DNA from: Aquimarina aquimarini
GTDB lineage: Bacteria; Bacteroidota; Bacteroidia; Flavobacteriales; Flavobacteriaceae
Length of the DNA stretch: 64,000 bases
Assembly (NCBI RefSeq): GCF_900299535.1
Contig: NZ_OMKE01000011.1
Span: forward strand, 1-64,000
Direction: 5' to 3'
The translations under genes and the position numbers were made by a program. The notes below the pieces were generated by a model, which did not search any database, was not told the DNA's origin, and saw only the letters and a program-made list of their open reading frames with translations. Each line of letters begins with the position of its first letter. Positions within the stretch are counted from its first letter, which is position 1. Shown here one piece after another: positions 14,118-27,800 of the stretch.

Positions 14118-15680
14118 TTCCAAAAGCTGATGGGATTCTGTCTCACTCAACATAGATAATTTACTGATAGGCGTATCAATATCTGATAGTACCGATGCTA
14201 CCAATGCCTTAAAATGTGAGGCCATACGGGCTATGGTCGATTCTTTAAATAAAGCAGTACAATATTCTATCCCTATCAATAAACGATCTTCAAACTCAGT
14301 GATATCAAAAGAAAGATCAAACTTTGAACTGGCATGAATACTATCTACAGAAGACACTTTTGTATCTCCTAATGTGAGGCTGTGTACTTGTTCATTATTT
14401 TGCAAACTAAACAATACTTGAAATAGTGGTGTTCTGCTTTGATCTCGATCTGTAATTACTGCTTCTACTATTTTCTCAAAAGGAACATCCTGATAATCAT
14501 AGGCTGTTAATGTAGTTTGACGAATATCTGAAAGGAATTCTCTAAAGCTTTGTTGTCCATTTATAACAGTATGTAATGGTAGTGTATTTACAAAATATCC
14601 TATTAATCCTGATATTTCTTCCTGTCCCCTGTTTGCGATTGGAGTTCCTACACAGATATTATTCTGTCCACTATACCGATATAATAAGGTTTTGCAAACC
14701 CCTAGTAGTATCATAAAAAGTGTAGCTCCTTCTGTTTGAGAAACCTTTTTTAGCCCTTGAATAGTTGATTGTGGGATTTCAAACTCATAAGAAGCTCCTT
14801 CTGTTTTTTGTATAGAAGGACGTTGGTAATCAAGCGGTAATTCTAGTGGTTCAGCCGTTGATAATTGATTTTTCCAATAGGTTAGTTTTTTGTTTAAAAC
14901 AGCTTCTGATACATGTTTCCTTTGCCAGAGGCTATAATCTGAATATTGTATTTCTAAAGGAGGTTGTGCTACCTTCTCTCCGTTTAAACCAGCATTATAT
15001 ATCTTTTCTATCTCGTGAAGCAAAATAGGAACCGACCAACCATCTGAAGCTATATGATGCATCACCATTACCAGAGTTTGATCTTCTAAGGAAGTAGACA
15101 GGACATTTACCCTAAGCATATAGTCTTTTGACAGATCAAAAGGTTCTTTTATAGTAGCCTCTATTGCTCGATTTACATCTTCCTTTTTAATCCCTTGTTG
15201 AGTGATACTAAATTGATCTACGGATAATACTTTTTGATAAGGTTCATCTTGAGCATCTATAAAGACCGTTCGCAGGCTTTGGTGTCTTTTTAAAATTTGT
15301 CTTACTGCATCTAATAAAACTGGAATATCAAATCCACCCTCAATACGTAAAACTATTGGAATATGGTAATTAGAGGTCCCAGAATACTTATCTATAAAGT
15401 ACAGTCTTTCTTGTGCATATGATAACGGAATATCTATGGTATCATCTGTATTTGCTATTATTTGCTGTATTTCATTATCACTATCAACGTGATATTCTTG
15501 TAATTTTTCTAGATACGCTATTAAATCGAACTTATGAAGTTTGATTTCTTCAATAACTTCTTGATTTAAGGGTACATCTCTATCTATCCTAATTGCAAGA
15601 TCTTCTTTATCTTTTAGATTAAGAGTGATATTATTTTTTTCTATTTTATCCAATAAGAGAGAAAGCTCTTTGTTTTCCAT
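14013..15680 (-). CDS. NRPS, 5' fragment: TubC-type docking domain and first C domain
   Basis: Start of the last synthetase in the window. Residues 1-60 (MENKELSLLLDKIEK...) match the TubC N-terminal docking fold, a small beta-hairpin domain that grips the C-terminal tail of the preceding synthetase. Residues about 80-520 are an L-accepting condensation domain, with the C1 motif YAQERLYFIDK and HHIASDG from residue 208. The fragment ends at residue 555 in the sequence PDTIAISF, just inside the adenylation domain, because of the 97-bp duplication. The stop is therefore not the natural end. The real gene continues into the 1-14020 fragment and would exceed 5100 residues. It lies 132 bp downstream of the 6386-residue NRPS, and its docking domain should take the chain from that protein. 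Confidence 0.93.
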   Translation of the reverse strand: MENKELSLLLDKIEKNNITLNLKDKEDLAIRIDRDVPLNQEVIEEIKLHKFDLIAYLEKLQEYHVDSDNEIQQIIANTDDTIDIPLSYAQERLYFIDKYSGTSNYHIPIVLRIEGGFDIPVLLDAVRQILKRHQSLRTVFIDAQDEPYQKVLSVDQFSITQQGIKKEDVNRAIEATIKEPFDLSKDYMLRVNVLSTSLEDQTLVMVMHHIASDGWSVPILLHEIEKIYNAGLNGEKVAQPPLEIQYSDYSLWQRKHVSEAVLNKKLTYWKNQLSTAEPLELPLDYQRPSIQKTEGASYEFEIPQSTIQGLKKVSQTEGATLFMILLGVCKTLLYRYSGQNNICVGTPIANRGQEEISGLIGYFVNTLPLHTVINGQQSFREFLSDIRQTTLTAYDYQDVPFEKIVEAVITDRDQSRTPLFQVLFSLQNNEQVHSLTLGDTKVSSVDSIHASSKFDLSFDITEFEDRLLIGIEYCTALFKESTIARMASHFKALVASVLSDIDTPISKLSMLSETESHQLLEVFNDTNLPYDKQSTIVSMFRRQSTFSPDTIAISF

Positions 15681-15706
15681 TTTTTAAGCGTATTAAAAAG
15701 TTAGTC

Positions 15707-15740
15707 TTCTTAGAAAAGATTACAATCTTTTTTCTAAGAA
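15707..15740 (-). promoter_or_regulatory. Intercistronic hairpin between two NRPS genes
   Basis: TTCTTAGAAAAGATT at 15707-15721 pairs with 15724-15740 across a 2-base gap. There is a 2-base T bulge on one arm. It lies between the stop of the 6386-residue NRPS (15813) and the start of the next NRPS (15680). On the minus strand a short U-rich stretch follows about 10 bases later, so it is not a textbook terminator. It could attenuate or stabilise the long transcript. Confidence 0.5.
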
Positions 15741-15812
15741 TGGATTATTTAAAAAAAGATGAATGTGTAGTGTGGATACTTATACCAAAACAGACTCTAA
15801 AGTCATTTGATA

Positions 15813-18800
15813 TTAGATAATGATATCTGTATATTCTTTATCCTTAGCAATATTGTTATTACTCAACTGATTTACGATTACAGATAACTCTTTAATAGTT
15901 TGGTTTTCAAAAATAACTTTGATCGAAAGTCTAATATCAAACAGGTGTTTAATTTTTGTCATCATTTTTATGGCTAATAACGAGTGTCCTCCTAGATCAA
16001 AGAAATTATCATGAATCCCTATTTTGTCTATCGATAATAATTCTTGCCATATGTTTACCAATTTCTTTTGTGTGGTTGTTTCTGGAGCAACGTATTCATT
16101 ATTTACCAAAGCTTGTTGATTAAAAATAGGGAGTGCTTTTCTATCAACTTTACCATTTGTATTTAGAGGGATTTTTTCTAGTGGCACATAGATTTGAGGA
16201 ATCATGTAAGAAGGTAATTTTTCTTTGAGTTTTTGTACAATATCACCTTTCTCTATATTGGTGATTGGTGTATAGTATGCAACTAAAAATGCTTCTTTGT
16301 CTACATCTTTTTGAGCGACTACTACGGATTGTTTTATTTCTGATAATTCATCTAGACAAGACTCTATCTCCCCTAGCTCAATTCTATATCCTCGTATTTT
16401 TACCTGATGATCTTTTCTTCCTAAAAATTCTATATTTCCATCGGGTAACCATCGTGCCAAATCTCCAGTTTTATACAAACGAGATTGGTCTGTTTCAAAA
16501 GGGTTTTGGATAAACTTTTCGTTGGTTAACTCTGGTAGGTTACGATACCCTTTTGCCAATTGACTTCCTCCTATATATAATTCACCAATAACATCTACAG
16601 GAACTATTTTTTTATTTGTATCCAAAATATATAAAGACACATTATCTAATGGTTTTCCTATTGGTACAACATCTACGGTATCTTGATTTTTTGGTATGGT
16701 ATAATGACTAGTATAAACGGTAGCCTCTGTTGGCCCATAAATATTTGATAATGTTGCTGTAAAACCAATTTTCTTATACTTATTCACTAGCCCAGGAGAT
16801 AGAGCTTCTCCTGCCAGCATAACGTGCTTAACGCTATTAAACTTTGTTGCAATTGCTTCTTCAGAAATTGTTGTTATCATAGTAGCAAATAGAGAGGGCA
16901 CCATATTTAGATGGGTTATTTTCTCCTTATCAATAATTGCTACTGTTTTTTCTATATCTGTTTCTGTCTCTTCTGGTAAAATAACTAGGCTATTTCCATG
17001 TACAAGCCACCCGAACAACTCATATACTGAAACATCAAAGGTAAAATTAGTCTTTAATAGTAATTTATCATTTCCTGTTAATGGGTACTGATTAGCCATT
17101 CCGTACAATAGGCAGGTTACTGTTTTATGATAAACTTCTACTCCTTTAGGGTTTCCTGTAGTTCCAGAAGTATAGATAATGTACCCTAGATGATCTTGGT
17201 CTATTGCTAGTGTTGGTCTTTCTATATCACATGCTTGTATTTCTGCTGCGTTTCTGGTTATATGTACAACTTCTATGTTTTTATTTATATGCAGCGATTC
17301 TGTATCAATAGTAGAAAGAAATAGTTTTGATTGGCAATCTTCTAGTATATAAGCTACTCTATGAGCTGGATATGATGGAGAAATTGGCACGTAGGCATTC
17401 CCTGATTTTAGCACCCCAAAAATACTAATAACCATCTCTAATGATCTATTCATATAGATGGGAACAGCTCCTCTTTCTACATTTTTACTGATCAGATAAT
17501 TCGCTATTTGATTTGATTGTTCTTCTAATTCTCGATATGATATTTTTTGGTCTTCATAGATAAGCGCTACTTGATCTGGTTGATTTTTTGCTTGTTTTGC
17601 CAACATATCAAGAACTGTTTCTTCTTTTGGATACGCTCTTTCTGATTTATTGAAGTCTTGAAGTATCGTTGTTTGTTCTTTCTCTGTAATATAATTTAAT
17701 GAGTCTATCTCATAGGTCTCTGGCTTACAAAAACTCTTGAATAGTTCATGAAAATGTTGTTGTATGCGGTGTATACTTTCATGAGTAATGATCTCTGGGT
17801 TATACGCAAACTTTATTAAAATAGTTTCCTTTTGTTGCACTATAGAGATGCTGATTGTATAATTTGTAAAGTCTTCTGCTTTTACATTTTCTATTTGTAA
17901 AGATGCTGCTACATTCAATGTATTTTCATCTACTGGATAATTTTCAAAGACCAATAAACTATCAAAAAGGGCTTCTTTAATATGGGTATATGATTGAATC
18001 TTACCCAGAGGAATATATCCATACTCTTCTCTTGCAGTTGTGTGCGAACTTTGTAATTGCTGTAACCATTGTGCAAGAGGCTCATGGGTAAGCGTTGTAC
18101 ATACTGGTATGGTATTAATGTAAAGTCCTACTCTATTTTCTATAGCAGTTACAGGAACATTCCTTCCTGAAATCGTGGTTCCAAATGTAACTGTGTCTTG
18201 CCTTGTATACTTAGACAGTAAGTAACTCCAAATTCCCTGAACGATCGTATTAAGGGTTAAATGATACTGTTGAGAATATTGTAGTATACTTTTTGTCGTT
18301 TCATTATCAATAGTAAGATCACTGATCGTATTGGCAAATACGGTATTTTTTTGATCACTGTTTTTTGTGAAAGGAATGTATGAAGGTGCTTTTAATGAGG
18401 ATAGATATTTTTTCCAAAACCCTGTAGCTTCTTTTGTCTTCTTACGATGTATATGTCGTATAAAATCAATATAATTATCTTCTCCAACACGCAAAGGTTC
18501 CTGCTCCCTTTTCTGCATATAGTTTGTAATAAAAGAACTCATCAAAATAGAAAATGACCAACCATCCCATAAAATATGATGATCCGTAATGACCAGTTTC
18601 ATTCTGTTTTCTGGTAATTTGAGTATCGTAAAACGTACCAAGGGAGCTTTTGTAAGATCAAACCCTTGTTCTTTATCAGAAATCAAGAAAGAGTTTATTG
18701 CTTCTGCTAGTGCATTTCCTGTAAGGTGACTGTAATCTATTATCTCTAAAGGAAAATCTACCTCACCATATACGCATTGCACAGGCACTTCAAAATATTC

Positions 18801-21800
18801 TGCATGTATCGTTGTTCGTAATATAGCATGCTTCTTGAATAATTTTTCCCAGCTTTCTTTGAATAGTGGAATATCAATTCCATTTACAAAATCAAAACTA
18901 AATTGTACTACATAAGCTCCAGGAGTATCATCAAAAATACTATGAAAAAGTATTCCTTCCTGCAATGGACTTAATATGGCTATATCTACAATCTCTGCGC
19001 TATGGCTTGGCAATTGTTTAAACGCTTCTAATTCTTTTTGTGTAATCGTAGCAGGTAACATATAGTCAGAAACGGTCTTAACTACTGTTTTTTGAGTCTT
19101 ACAATGAGATACTATCTCTTCTAAATACGTGTTGAATTGGGTCGCCAATTGTTGAATGGTAATTGCTTTGTATCGCTTACTATCGTAGCTCCATCGTAGC
19201 TGAAGTTTACCATCTATTACCATACAATTAATAGCTATTTTATGCGGATTTGCATTTAATAAGCTTATATCATTGCCTTTATCTTCTTTTGAGAAGTTAA
19301 TCATCCCATCTTTGATACTTGTATCAAAATTTCCTAAGTAATTAAAAACAATCTGATCAAAACTAATTTCATTATTAGGAAGTTGTTTTTGAGAAGAAAG
19401 ATATTCTAACACTCCATACCCTATACCTCTATTGGGTATTTTTCTTAAGTTTTCTTTGGTTTCAATTATTAATTCAGAAAGGTTTTCTTTTTCTTTTGGA
19501 GCTGATAAAACAACAGGGAAAACAGTTGTAAACCATCCAACTGTACGGCTGATATCTACATCCTCAAATAGTTCTTCTCTACCATGTCCTTCTAAGGCTA
19601 TTGTTACATTTTTAGTGCCTCCCCATTCTGATAATGTAAGGGTGAGAGCTGCTAGAAGTATGTCATTAATCTCAGTGTTATACACCTCATGTACTTTGGT
19701 TAAAACAGCAGTTGTTATTGTATTATTTATTATAACATCATGGTTTTTGACATCTTCATAAATTGTAGACCCCTTGTAATCAAAGTCTTGAGGAAATTCA
19801 TTGCGATTGTTTATAATTGTTGTCCAATAAGCTACCTCAGACGCTTCTATTCCTTCATTGGCATATTCAGATAATTTTTGAGACCACTGTCTATAAGATG
19901 TATACTTATTACCTAAATTAATTGGTTGATTGTTCTTTATAGACACCATTGCTTTTTGAAGGTCTTCAAAAAGAATTCGCCAAGACACTCCATCAATCAA
20001 AAGATGGTGTACCGCCATAAAAAGTCTGTTTTTCTCTTCATTATCGGCAGTCTTAATCCATACAAATTTTGCACTCTCTCCCGTATAAATAGATAAACTT
20101 CTTTGATAAAATTCACATAATGCAGTAAGTTCTTCTTTTGTTTCTACCTGTTTTTCTTCTACAAGAATTATTTGTTTTCCATACACCTGTTGTATGGTAT
20201 CTTCTTCTTTCTTATAAACAAATCGCAATGCATCATGATGCTTACTTAATGTTTGTAAGACTTTAGATACTTCTTCATATGTACTGTTTTTATCAATGTC
20301 TAATAGCATCGATTGGTTGTAATGATTAATATCCTCATACGGTGTGGCAAAAAATTCTTTTTGAATTGGTAGCAATCCTACATCTCCTGTTAGTATTCCT
20401 TCTTCTTTGATAACTACTATTTCTTCTTGAAGATTCTCTGTAATAGCTGCAATGGTTTGGTGATCAAAAATATCTTTTACTCTTATGTATAATCCACGTT
20501 CTTTGGCTCTACTTACTAATTGAATGGCCTTGATAGAATCACCTCCTAATTCAAAGAAATTATCTTCTATACCTATAGGAGACACATGTAACAATTCTTC
20601 CCAAATTTTTATGATTTGCTTTTGTACGGTAGAAAAAGGAGCTACATATGATTCTGTTGTAGTTGTAGTGATATCTATCGTTTTATTTTCTAAAGATTTT
20701 CGATCTATTTTACCCCCAGATGTTAACTTAAAGTTTTCTACAACATGATATATTGATGGCACCATATAAGATGGTAGTAGTTGTTGTAATTGATTTTGTA
20801 TAATTTCTTTATCAAAGAAATCAGTTGTTTTAGCAGGCTCTACAAATGCTACAAGTTGCTTTGTATTACTGTCAATTTCTTTTACAATTACAGCTGTATT
20901 TTTTACCTGAGGTAGTTTATTTAAAGTGGTTTCTATTTCTCCCAGCTCTATTCTAAAACCTCTAATTTTTACTTGCTCATCTTTTCGCCCTAAAAATTCT
21001 ATCGACCCATCTGGTAACCACCTTGCCAGATCTCCTGATTTATAAAGTCGTGCTTCTTTATCAGTAACAAAAGGATTTGAGACAAATGCTTCTCTGGTAC
21101 GTTCTTCATTGTTATGGTATCCTCGTGCTACTTGTTGCCCTGCAATACATAATTCTCCTGTAACTCCTATAGGAACTAATGATAATTGCTCATCTACGAT
21201 ATAAACCTGAACATTTTTCAGCGGCTTACCTATAGAGACTTTATTGTCTTTTATAGGGGTTGTTGTCAATGTGGCTGTCACTGTGGTTTCTGTTGGCCCG
21301 TATGCGTTAATAACAGTAGTAAAAGGTTGCCATCTCGTTATTAAGGATTGGGGAACTCGTTCTCCTCCAAAAATAACAGTCTTAAGACTGCTCAAACGTT
21401 CTGGTTTTAAACTCTCTCCATAAACAACTGGTAAATCTATAATTTCAATTTGTTCATCTTCTAGTACCTTTTCTATCCTATCTGTTGCTAACATAGTTTC
21501 TTTAGAAATAAGTACCAGTTTTGCACCATGAGATAAGGCTCCGAATACTTCTCCTGCAAACACATCAAAACTGAAAGAAGCAAATTGTAAAATATTCGTG
21601 TCTCTAGTAACTCCTACAGCTTCACTTTGTGCCAATACCAAATTATGAAGGTTCTTATGTTCTATACAAACTCCTTTAGGTTTTCCTGTAGACCCTGATG
21701 TGTAGATAATATATGCTAGGTGATGCCCTTTGGGAACAGGTTTTTTTGTTTCTAACAACTGTTCTTCTGGATCAAAAGATAGGGTGTCTATACACAATAC

Positions 21801-24800
21801 CTCTACTTCTTTATTTGTAAATAATGAACTTAGTTCTTGTTGCGTTAAGACAATAGATGCTTTTGTATCTTCTAGAATATATTGGATTCTGGCATTTGGT
21901 AATGTAGGATCAATAGGCACATAGGCCGCTCCAGATTTTAGGATTCCCAATACACCGATTATCAAATCCAATGAACGCTCTACACATATCCCAATACAAT
22001 CCTCTGCTTTGACATGTTTTTTATGTAAATCATTGGCTAGGAAATCCGCCTTTTCGTTAAGTTCTTTGTATGTAAGCGTTGTCCCTTCAAAACTCAACGC
22101 AATTGCATCAGGATTTGAAGCTACTTGTTTTTGGAATAAATCTATCACCGTTTCACCATCTGGGTAAGCATCTACTGTTGTAGTAAACTCTTCTGTCAAT
22201 ATTCTTTTTTCATCTTTTGACAGCATAGAAATATCAGCAATTTTTATTGTACTGTCTAAAAGAATTGTATGGATGAGATTGGTAAAATGAGCGCCCATAC
22301 GCCTGATAGTATCTTCTTTGAATAGGTCTGTACAATATTCTATAGCGACATCCATTCCATTTTCTTTTTCTGTGATATCAAAAGACAAATCAAATGTAGC
22401 AGTAGTATGCTCAAATGGTAATGAGGTAACCTCAACATCTTTTAAGCTAATTGTATGTACTTGCTCATTGTTTTGTAAAGCCAACATTGTCTGAAAAAGA
22501 GGAGTTCTACTCTGGTCTCTTTTTAGCTCAAGTGCATCAACTACACGCTCTAAAGGTACATCTTGATGATCATAACCCGATAAAGTAACTTCTCGAACCT
22601 TATCTAGAAATGTATCAAAACTGTCTTTTGTATTTATCGTAGTTCGCAGTGCAATGGTATTTACAAAATATCCTATCAAAGTAGCGATTTCATGCTGTTC
22701 TCTATTTGCTACTGGGGTTCCAATACAAATATCATTCTGATTTGTATACTTGTATAATAATACCTTATAAATTCCTAATAAGGTCATAAACAAGGTACAC
22801 TCTTTTGATACTGAATAGGCTTTAAGCTTTTCTGTAATTTCACTATTCAGGGTAAAAGTATACATCGCTCCTTGGGTACTTTGTACAGGAGGTCTTTTAT
22901 AATCTGTAGAAAGGTTTAATGTAGGTACATCCTCTAGTTGATCCATCCAATACCCCATTTTTTCTTTTAAAAAATCTCCTGAGATATACTTTCTTTGCCA
23001 TACACTATAATCTGAGTATTGAACTGGTAATGGTTGCAATTCAATATTTTTTTCTTCGCATATAGCATTATAACAGGTTTCCAATTCTTTTATAAATATA
23101 GGAATAGACCATCCATCTGAAGCGATATGATGCATTGTAATCACAAAAACCTGTTCTTTATTATTTGGTATCAATACTCCCCTAATCATAAAATCATTGG
23201 ATAGATCAAAAGCTTCTTGAACCAGCTTTGCTACATACGCTTCTATAGAAATATTTTTACTCGTATGTACCCTTTCTTTTATGGCAAAATCACTGGCTGA
23301 TAATAGGTGCTGATATCCGATCCCTTTTTCTTCTTTAAAAACAGTTCGCAAAGGTTCATGGCGCTCTATTATGATTTGTAACGAATTGGTTAATATTTCT
23401 TTTTTCAGATTCCCATGAATTCGCAATGCTATTGCCATATGGTAATTAGAAGTTCCTGATAACTGATCCAAAAACCATAATCGCTCTTGTGAAAAAGATA
23501 ATGGTACGCTTTCTTCTCTTTCTTCTTTTAGTATTGCTGGTAAAGAAGAAACACTTTCTTTATTTATTGCAATACACAACTCATGAATTGTTGGGTGATT
23601 AAACACTAATGATATCTTGAGATGCATAGCAAGAACATCCTTGATGCGAGATATCAACCGTACTGCCATGAGTGAGTGTCCTCCTATAGCAAAGAAATTA
23701 TCATGAATTCCTACTTTTTCAATAGATAATACTTCTTGCCAGATGGACGCTATATGCTGTTCTAAGTCTGTCTCTGGTGCAACATAGTTATGTGTAAGAG
23801 AAGAGTTATGATCTGGTGCTGGTAATAATCTTTTATTAATCTTACCATTAGGAGTTAATGGGAAAGTATCTAAAAAGATATAGTATTGAGGTAACATATA
23901 AGAAGGTAGTTTTTCTTGCAATACTGTAGCAATTGCATGCTGATCTATCTCTTTATTAACGATCATATAGGCGACAATAGATTTGGTTTCTGTATCATTG
24001 CCCCTAGTCATAACAAATGATTGTGCTATTCCTTCAACTTGATTTAATTGATATTCTATTTCTCCTAGCTCTATACGATATCCACGAATTTTTACCTGCG
24101 TATCTTTTCTACCAATAAACGCTATCGTACCATCGGGTAACCAGCGTACTAAATCTCCTGTTTTGTATAAGATTGAATTTTCAGAATCATCAAAAGGATT
24201 TGTTACAAAACGTTCTTTGGTCAAATCATCCAAATTAAGATACCCTTTTGATACTCCTAATCCTGCTGTATATAATTCTCCAACAACCCCTATCGGGCAA
24301 ATATTCATATCCTGTGTTAATACATAGATATTTGTTCCTGGTATTGGTTTTCCGATAGGAATACTCCTAGTGGGATCTATATCTCTTGGAACTTGATGAC
24401 AGCAGGTAAATGTAGTATTCTCTGTAGGACCATACCCATTGATTAAAACAACTGTCTTGTGCTTATTATATAATTGATTAGCACTGTGAGGAGACAGGAT
24501 ATCTCCTCCAGACAATACATATTGCAACGGTAATTCTGAGATATTACTAAGTACCCATTGATCGAATAAGGCTGCGGTTAACCAAATTGTATTTATAGAA
24601 TATTTGGTTATATGATTATTTATTTCTGATATATCTACCTGATCAGGGGTGTATACTATAAGCTCTCCTCCATTCAATAAACATCCCCATATCTCAAAAG
24701 TTGCTGCATCAAAAGAAATCGAAGATAATTGCAACATCTTAGTGTTTTTATCTAGCGATACTACATCTATCTGACTTAATCTTGCAACTCCTCTATGCGG

Positions 24801-27800
24801 AATTAGCACTCCTTTGGGTCTTCCTGTTGATCCTGATGTATAGTTTATATAGGCTAAATCCTCTGTAGATACTGTAACAGGAACTGCTGTTTTTAAATAT
24901 TTTTTTACAACACTATCTATACAATCTATATTAATGATGTCTATAGCACTATCCAAAAATACCGAGGATAACTCACTATGACTCAAAATCAAACTAGCAT
25001 CTATATCTTCAATAATAAAATCAATCCGTTCTTTTGGATACGTAGCGTCTATAGGCACATAAACAGCTCCCGTTTTTAAAATTCCTAAAATTCCTATAAT
25101 CAAATCAAAAGAACGATTCATACTTATTGGTATAAACGCTCCTTTTACTACTCCCCGATCTAATAAATAATGTGCCAATTGATTAGAACGGTCTTCTAAT
25201 TCTTTATAACTAATTTGATCCTCTCCTGATCGTAGTGCAATAGTATTTCCTGAAACTTTTACGATTTCTTGAAACATACTGAGAATCGTATTTTCATTAC
25301 TCTTACAAACATTTCCTGTACTTAGTTTATCTAATAAATAGTTTTGTTCAGATACAGAGAGTAATGTTAATTGGTCTATTCTGTGAGACGGATTGGCAAC
25401 GACACTTTGTAAGAGTTGTATATAATGTGATGTCATTTTATGAATAGTATCATCTGCAAATAAATCAGTACAATACTCTACAGCCACAGAAAGATGCTCA
25501 TCCTTCTGAATTACAATAAATGTTAGATCGTATTTAGCAATTTGATACTCATAGTCTTTATACTTGGTGACAAGACCTTCCATTGGAAATGCCTCGTTCT
25601 CCGACAGGTTTTGTAATGAAAATAATACTTGAAAAAGAGGAGTTCTGCTTCTATCTCGTATATCATCTAATACATTTACAACTTGCTCAAAAGGCACATC
25701 CTCATGCTGATATGCTGATAATGCTGTAAATTTTACAGTCTGTAAGAAATCAATAAAACTATGCTTAGTATCTACATGACTTCGAATAACAATTGTATTG
25801 ACAAAAAAACCTATTAACTGCTGAATTTCTTTTTGTTTTCTATTGGCTACTGGACTTCCAATATTTATATCTGTTTGCCCAGAATAACGATACATCAATA
25901 CATTCAATACACTTAGCATTAACATATATAGCGTTACATCTTCTTGTTTTGCCAGTTTAATAAGATTTTCAGATAATTCCTTTTCAATATCTACCGTTAT
26001 TGTATTTCCTTTTGTACTTCGTATAGAGGGTCTTGCAAAATCAGTAGGTAATTCTAAGGGGGTTGAGTCTTGCAAGTTTTCTATCCAATATGCTAGTTTA
26101 TTTGTCAAAACCTCTCCTTGCAGATATTCTCGTTGCCAAATAGCATACTCTATATATTGAATAGGAAGCGTATTTAGAGTAGGGGAAGTATTTTTGATAT
26201 TGGCGTTGTAAATAGTTGACAACTCATTAAAAAACAACGGAAGATTACCATCTGCTGCAATATGATGAAACACAAAAATTAATGTGTATTTAGATGTTGT
26301 TTTTTCTAGTAAATAAGCCTTTAGCATATAATCACTAGACAAATCAAAAGGAAGTGTTATTTTCTCTTTTAGTATTTCTTCTTCTTTTTTATCATCAGAC
26401 AATTGTATTATCTCTGTAAACATCCACTCATTCTCAGGTACTATTTTTTGAAACCCTTGCCCTTTATATTCATAAAAAATAGTTCTAAGGGGTTCATGGC
26501 GATTGACAATTTCTTGTATAGATGTTTCTAATAATGAAATATCCAGCTCCCCTGTAATTTCTAAAACTACTGGTATATGATAATGATTACTGCCTTCTAA
26601 TTGATCAAGAAACCATAATCGCTCTTGAGAATACGATAGCGGAATGTGTTCTGGGCATTCTTGAACTTCTATCTTATCTGTAACTTCTTTTCTATTATTT
26701 TTTGTTGTGATAAATTCAGAAAGCTTGGCAATGGTATCATGCTCAAAAATATCTTTGATATCAACTGCCACATCAAAGGTCTTGCGGATCATACCACCCA
26801 TTTGTGTAGCCAATAGTGAGTGACCACCTAATTCAAAAAACTCTTCATCAATCCCTACTGAATCCAGATTCAAGACTTCTTTCCAAATCTCGATGAGTTG
26901 TTGTTGTGTGGGATTGCTTTTACTTTCTATTAAAGCAGAAAGCTTGGCGATGGTATCGTGCTCAAAAATATCTTTGATATCAACTGCCACATCAAAGGTC
27001 TTGCGGATCATACCACCCATTTGTGTAGCCAATAGTGAGTGACCTCCTAATTCAAAAAACTCTTCTTCTATTCCTACTGAATCCAAACTCAAAACTTCTT
27101 TCCAAATCTCGATGAGTTGTTGTTGTGTGAGATTGCTTTTACTTTCTATTAAAGCAGAAAGCTTGGCGATGGTATCGTGCTCAAAAATATCTTTGATGTC
27201 TACTACTACATCAAAGGTCTTGCGGATCATACCACCCATTTGTGTAGCCAATAGTGAGTGACCACCCAATTCAAAAAATTCTTCTTCTATTCCTACTGAA
27301 TCCAGATTCAAGACTTCTTTCCAAATCTGGATAAGTTGTATCTCTATAGAATTGACAAAATGCTGTGGTGCCCATGTTTTTTTCTTTTCTAGTGGGCTAG
27401 GTAGTTCTTTTTTATCTACTTTACCATTAGGAGTTAGTGGATATGAATCCATTGGGATCATAAATGGAGGAATCATATACTCTGGTAATTTTTCTTCCAA
27501 TCGTTTATGTATAGTTGACTTATCAAAAGATCCTTCTGGAATGATATATGCCGCCAATCTTTTTGATCCTCCTGGATCATCAAATGCTATGACAATCGCT
27601 TGTTTCACTAAGTCTAATTCTTGCAAAACCGTCTCTATTTCTCCTAGTTCTATTCGGTACCCTCTAATTTTTACCTGTGCATCTTTTCTTCCTATAAAAT
27701 TAATCGTACCATCACTAAGTCTCTTTACAAGATCCCCTGTTTTGTACAGAACTCCTTCTTTGTTATTAAATGGGTTTGGAACAAATCGTTCCCTTGTTAA

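Noticed and set aside
26721-27350. PCP triplet as an assembly artefact or a CRISPR-like array
   Set aside because: Units are 219 bp, in frame, encode complete PCPs and differ from one another at several bases. There are no short repeats with spacers.
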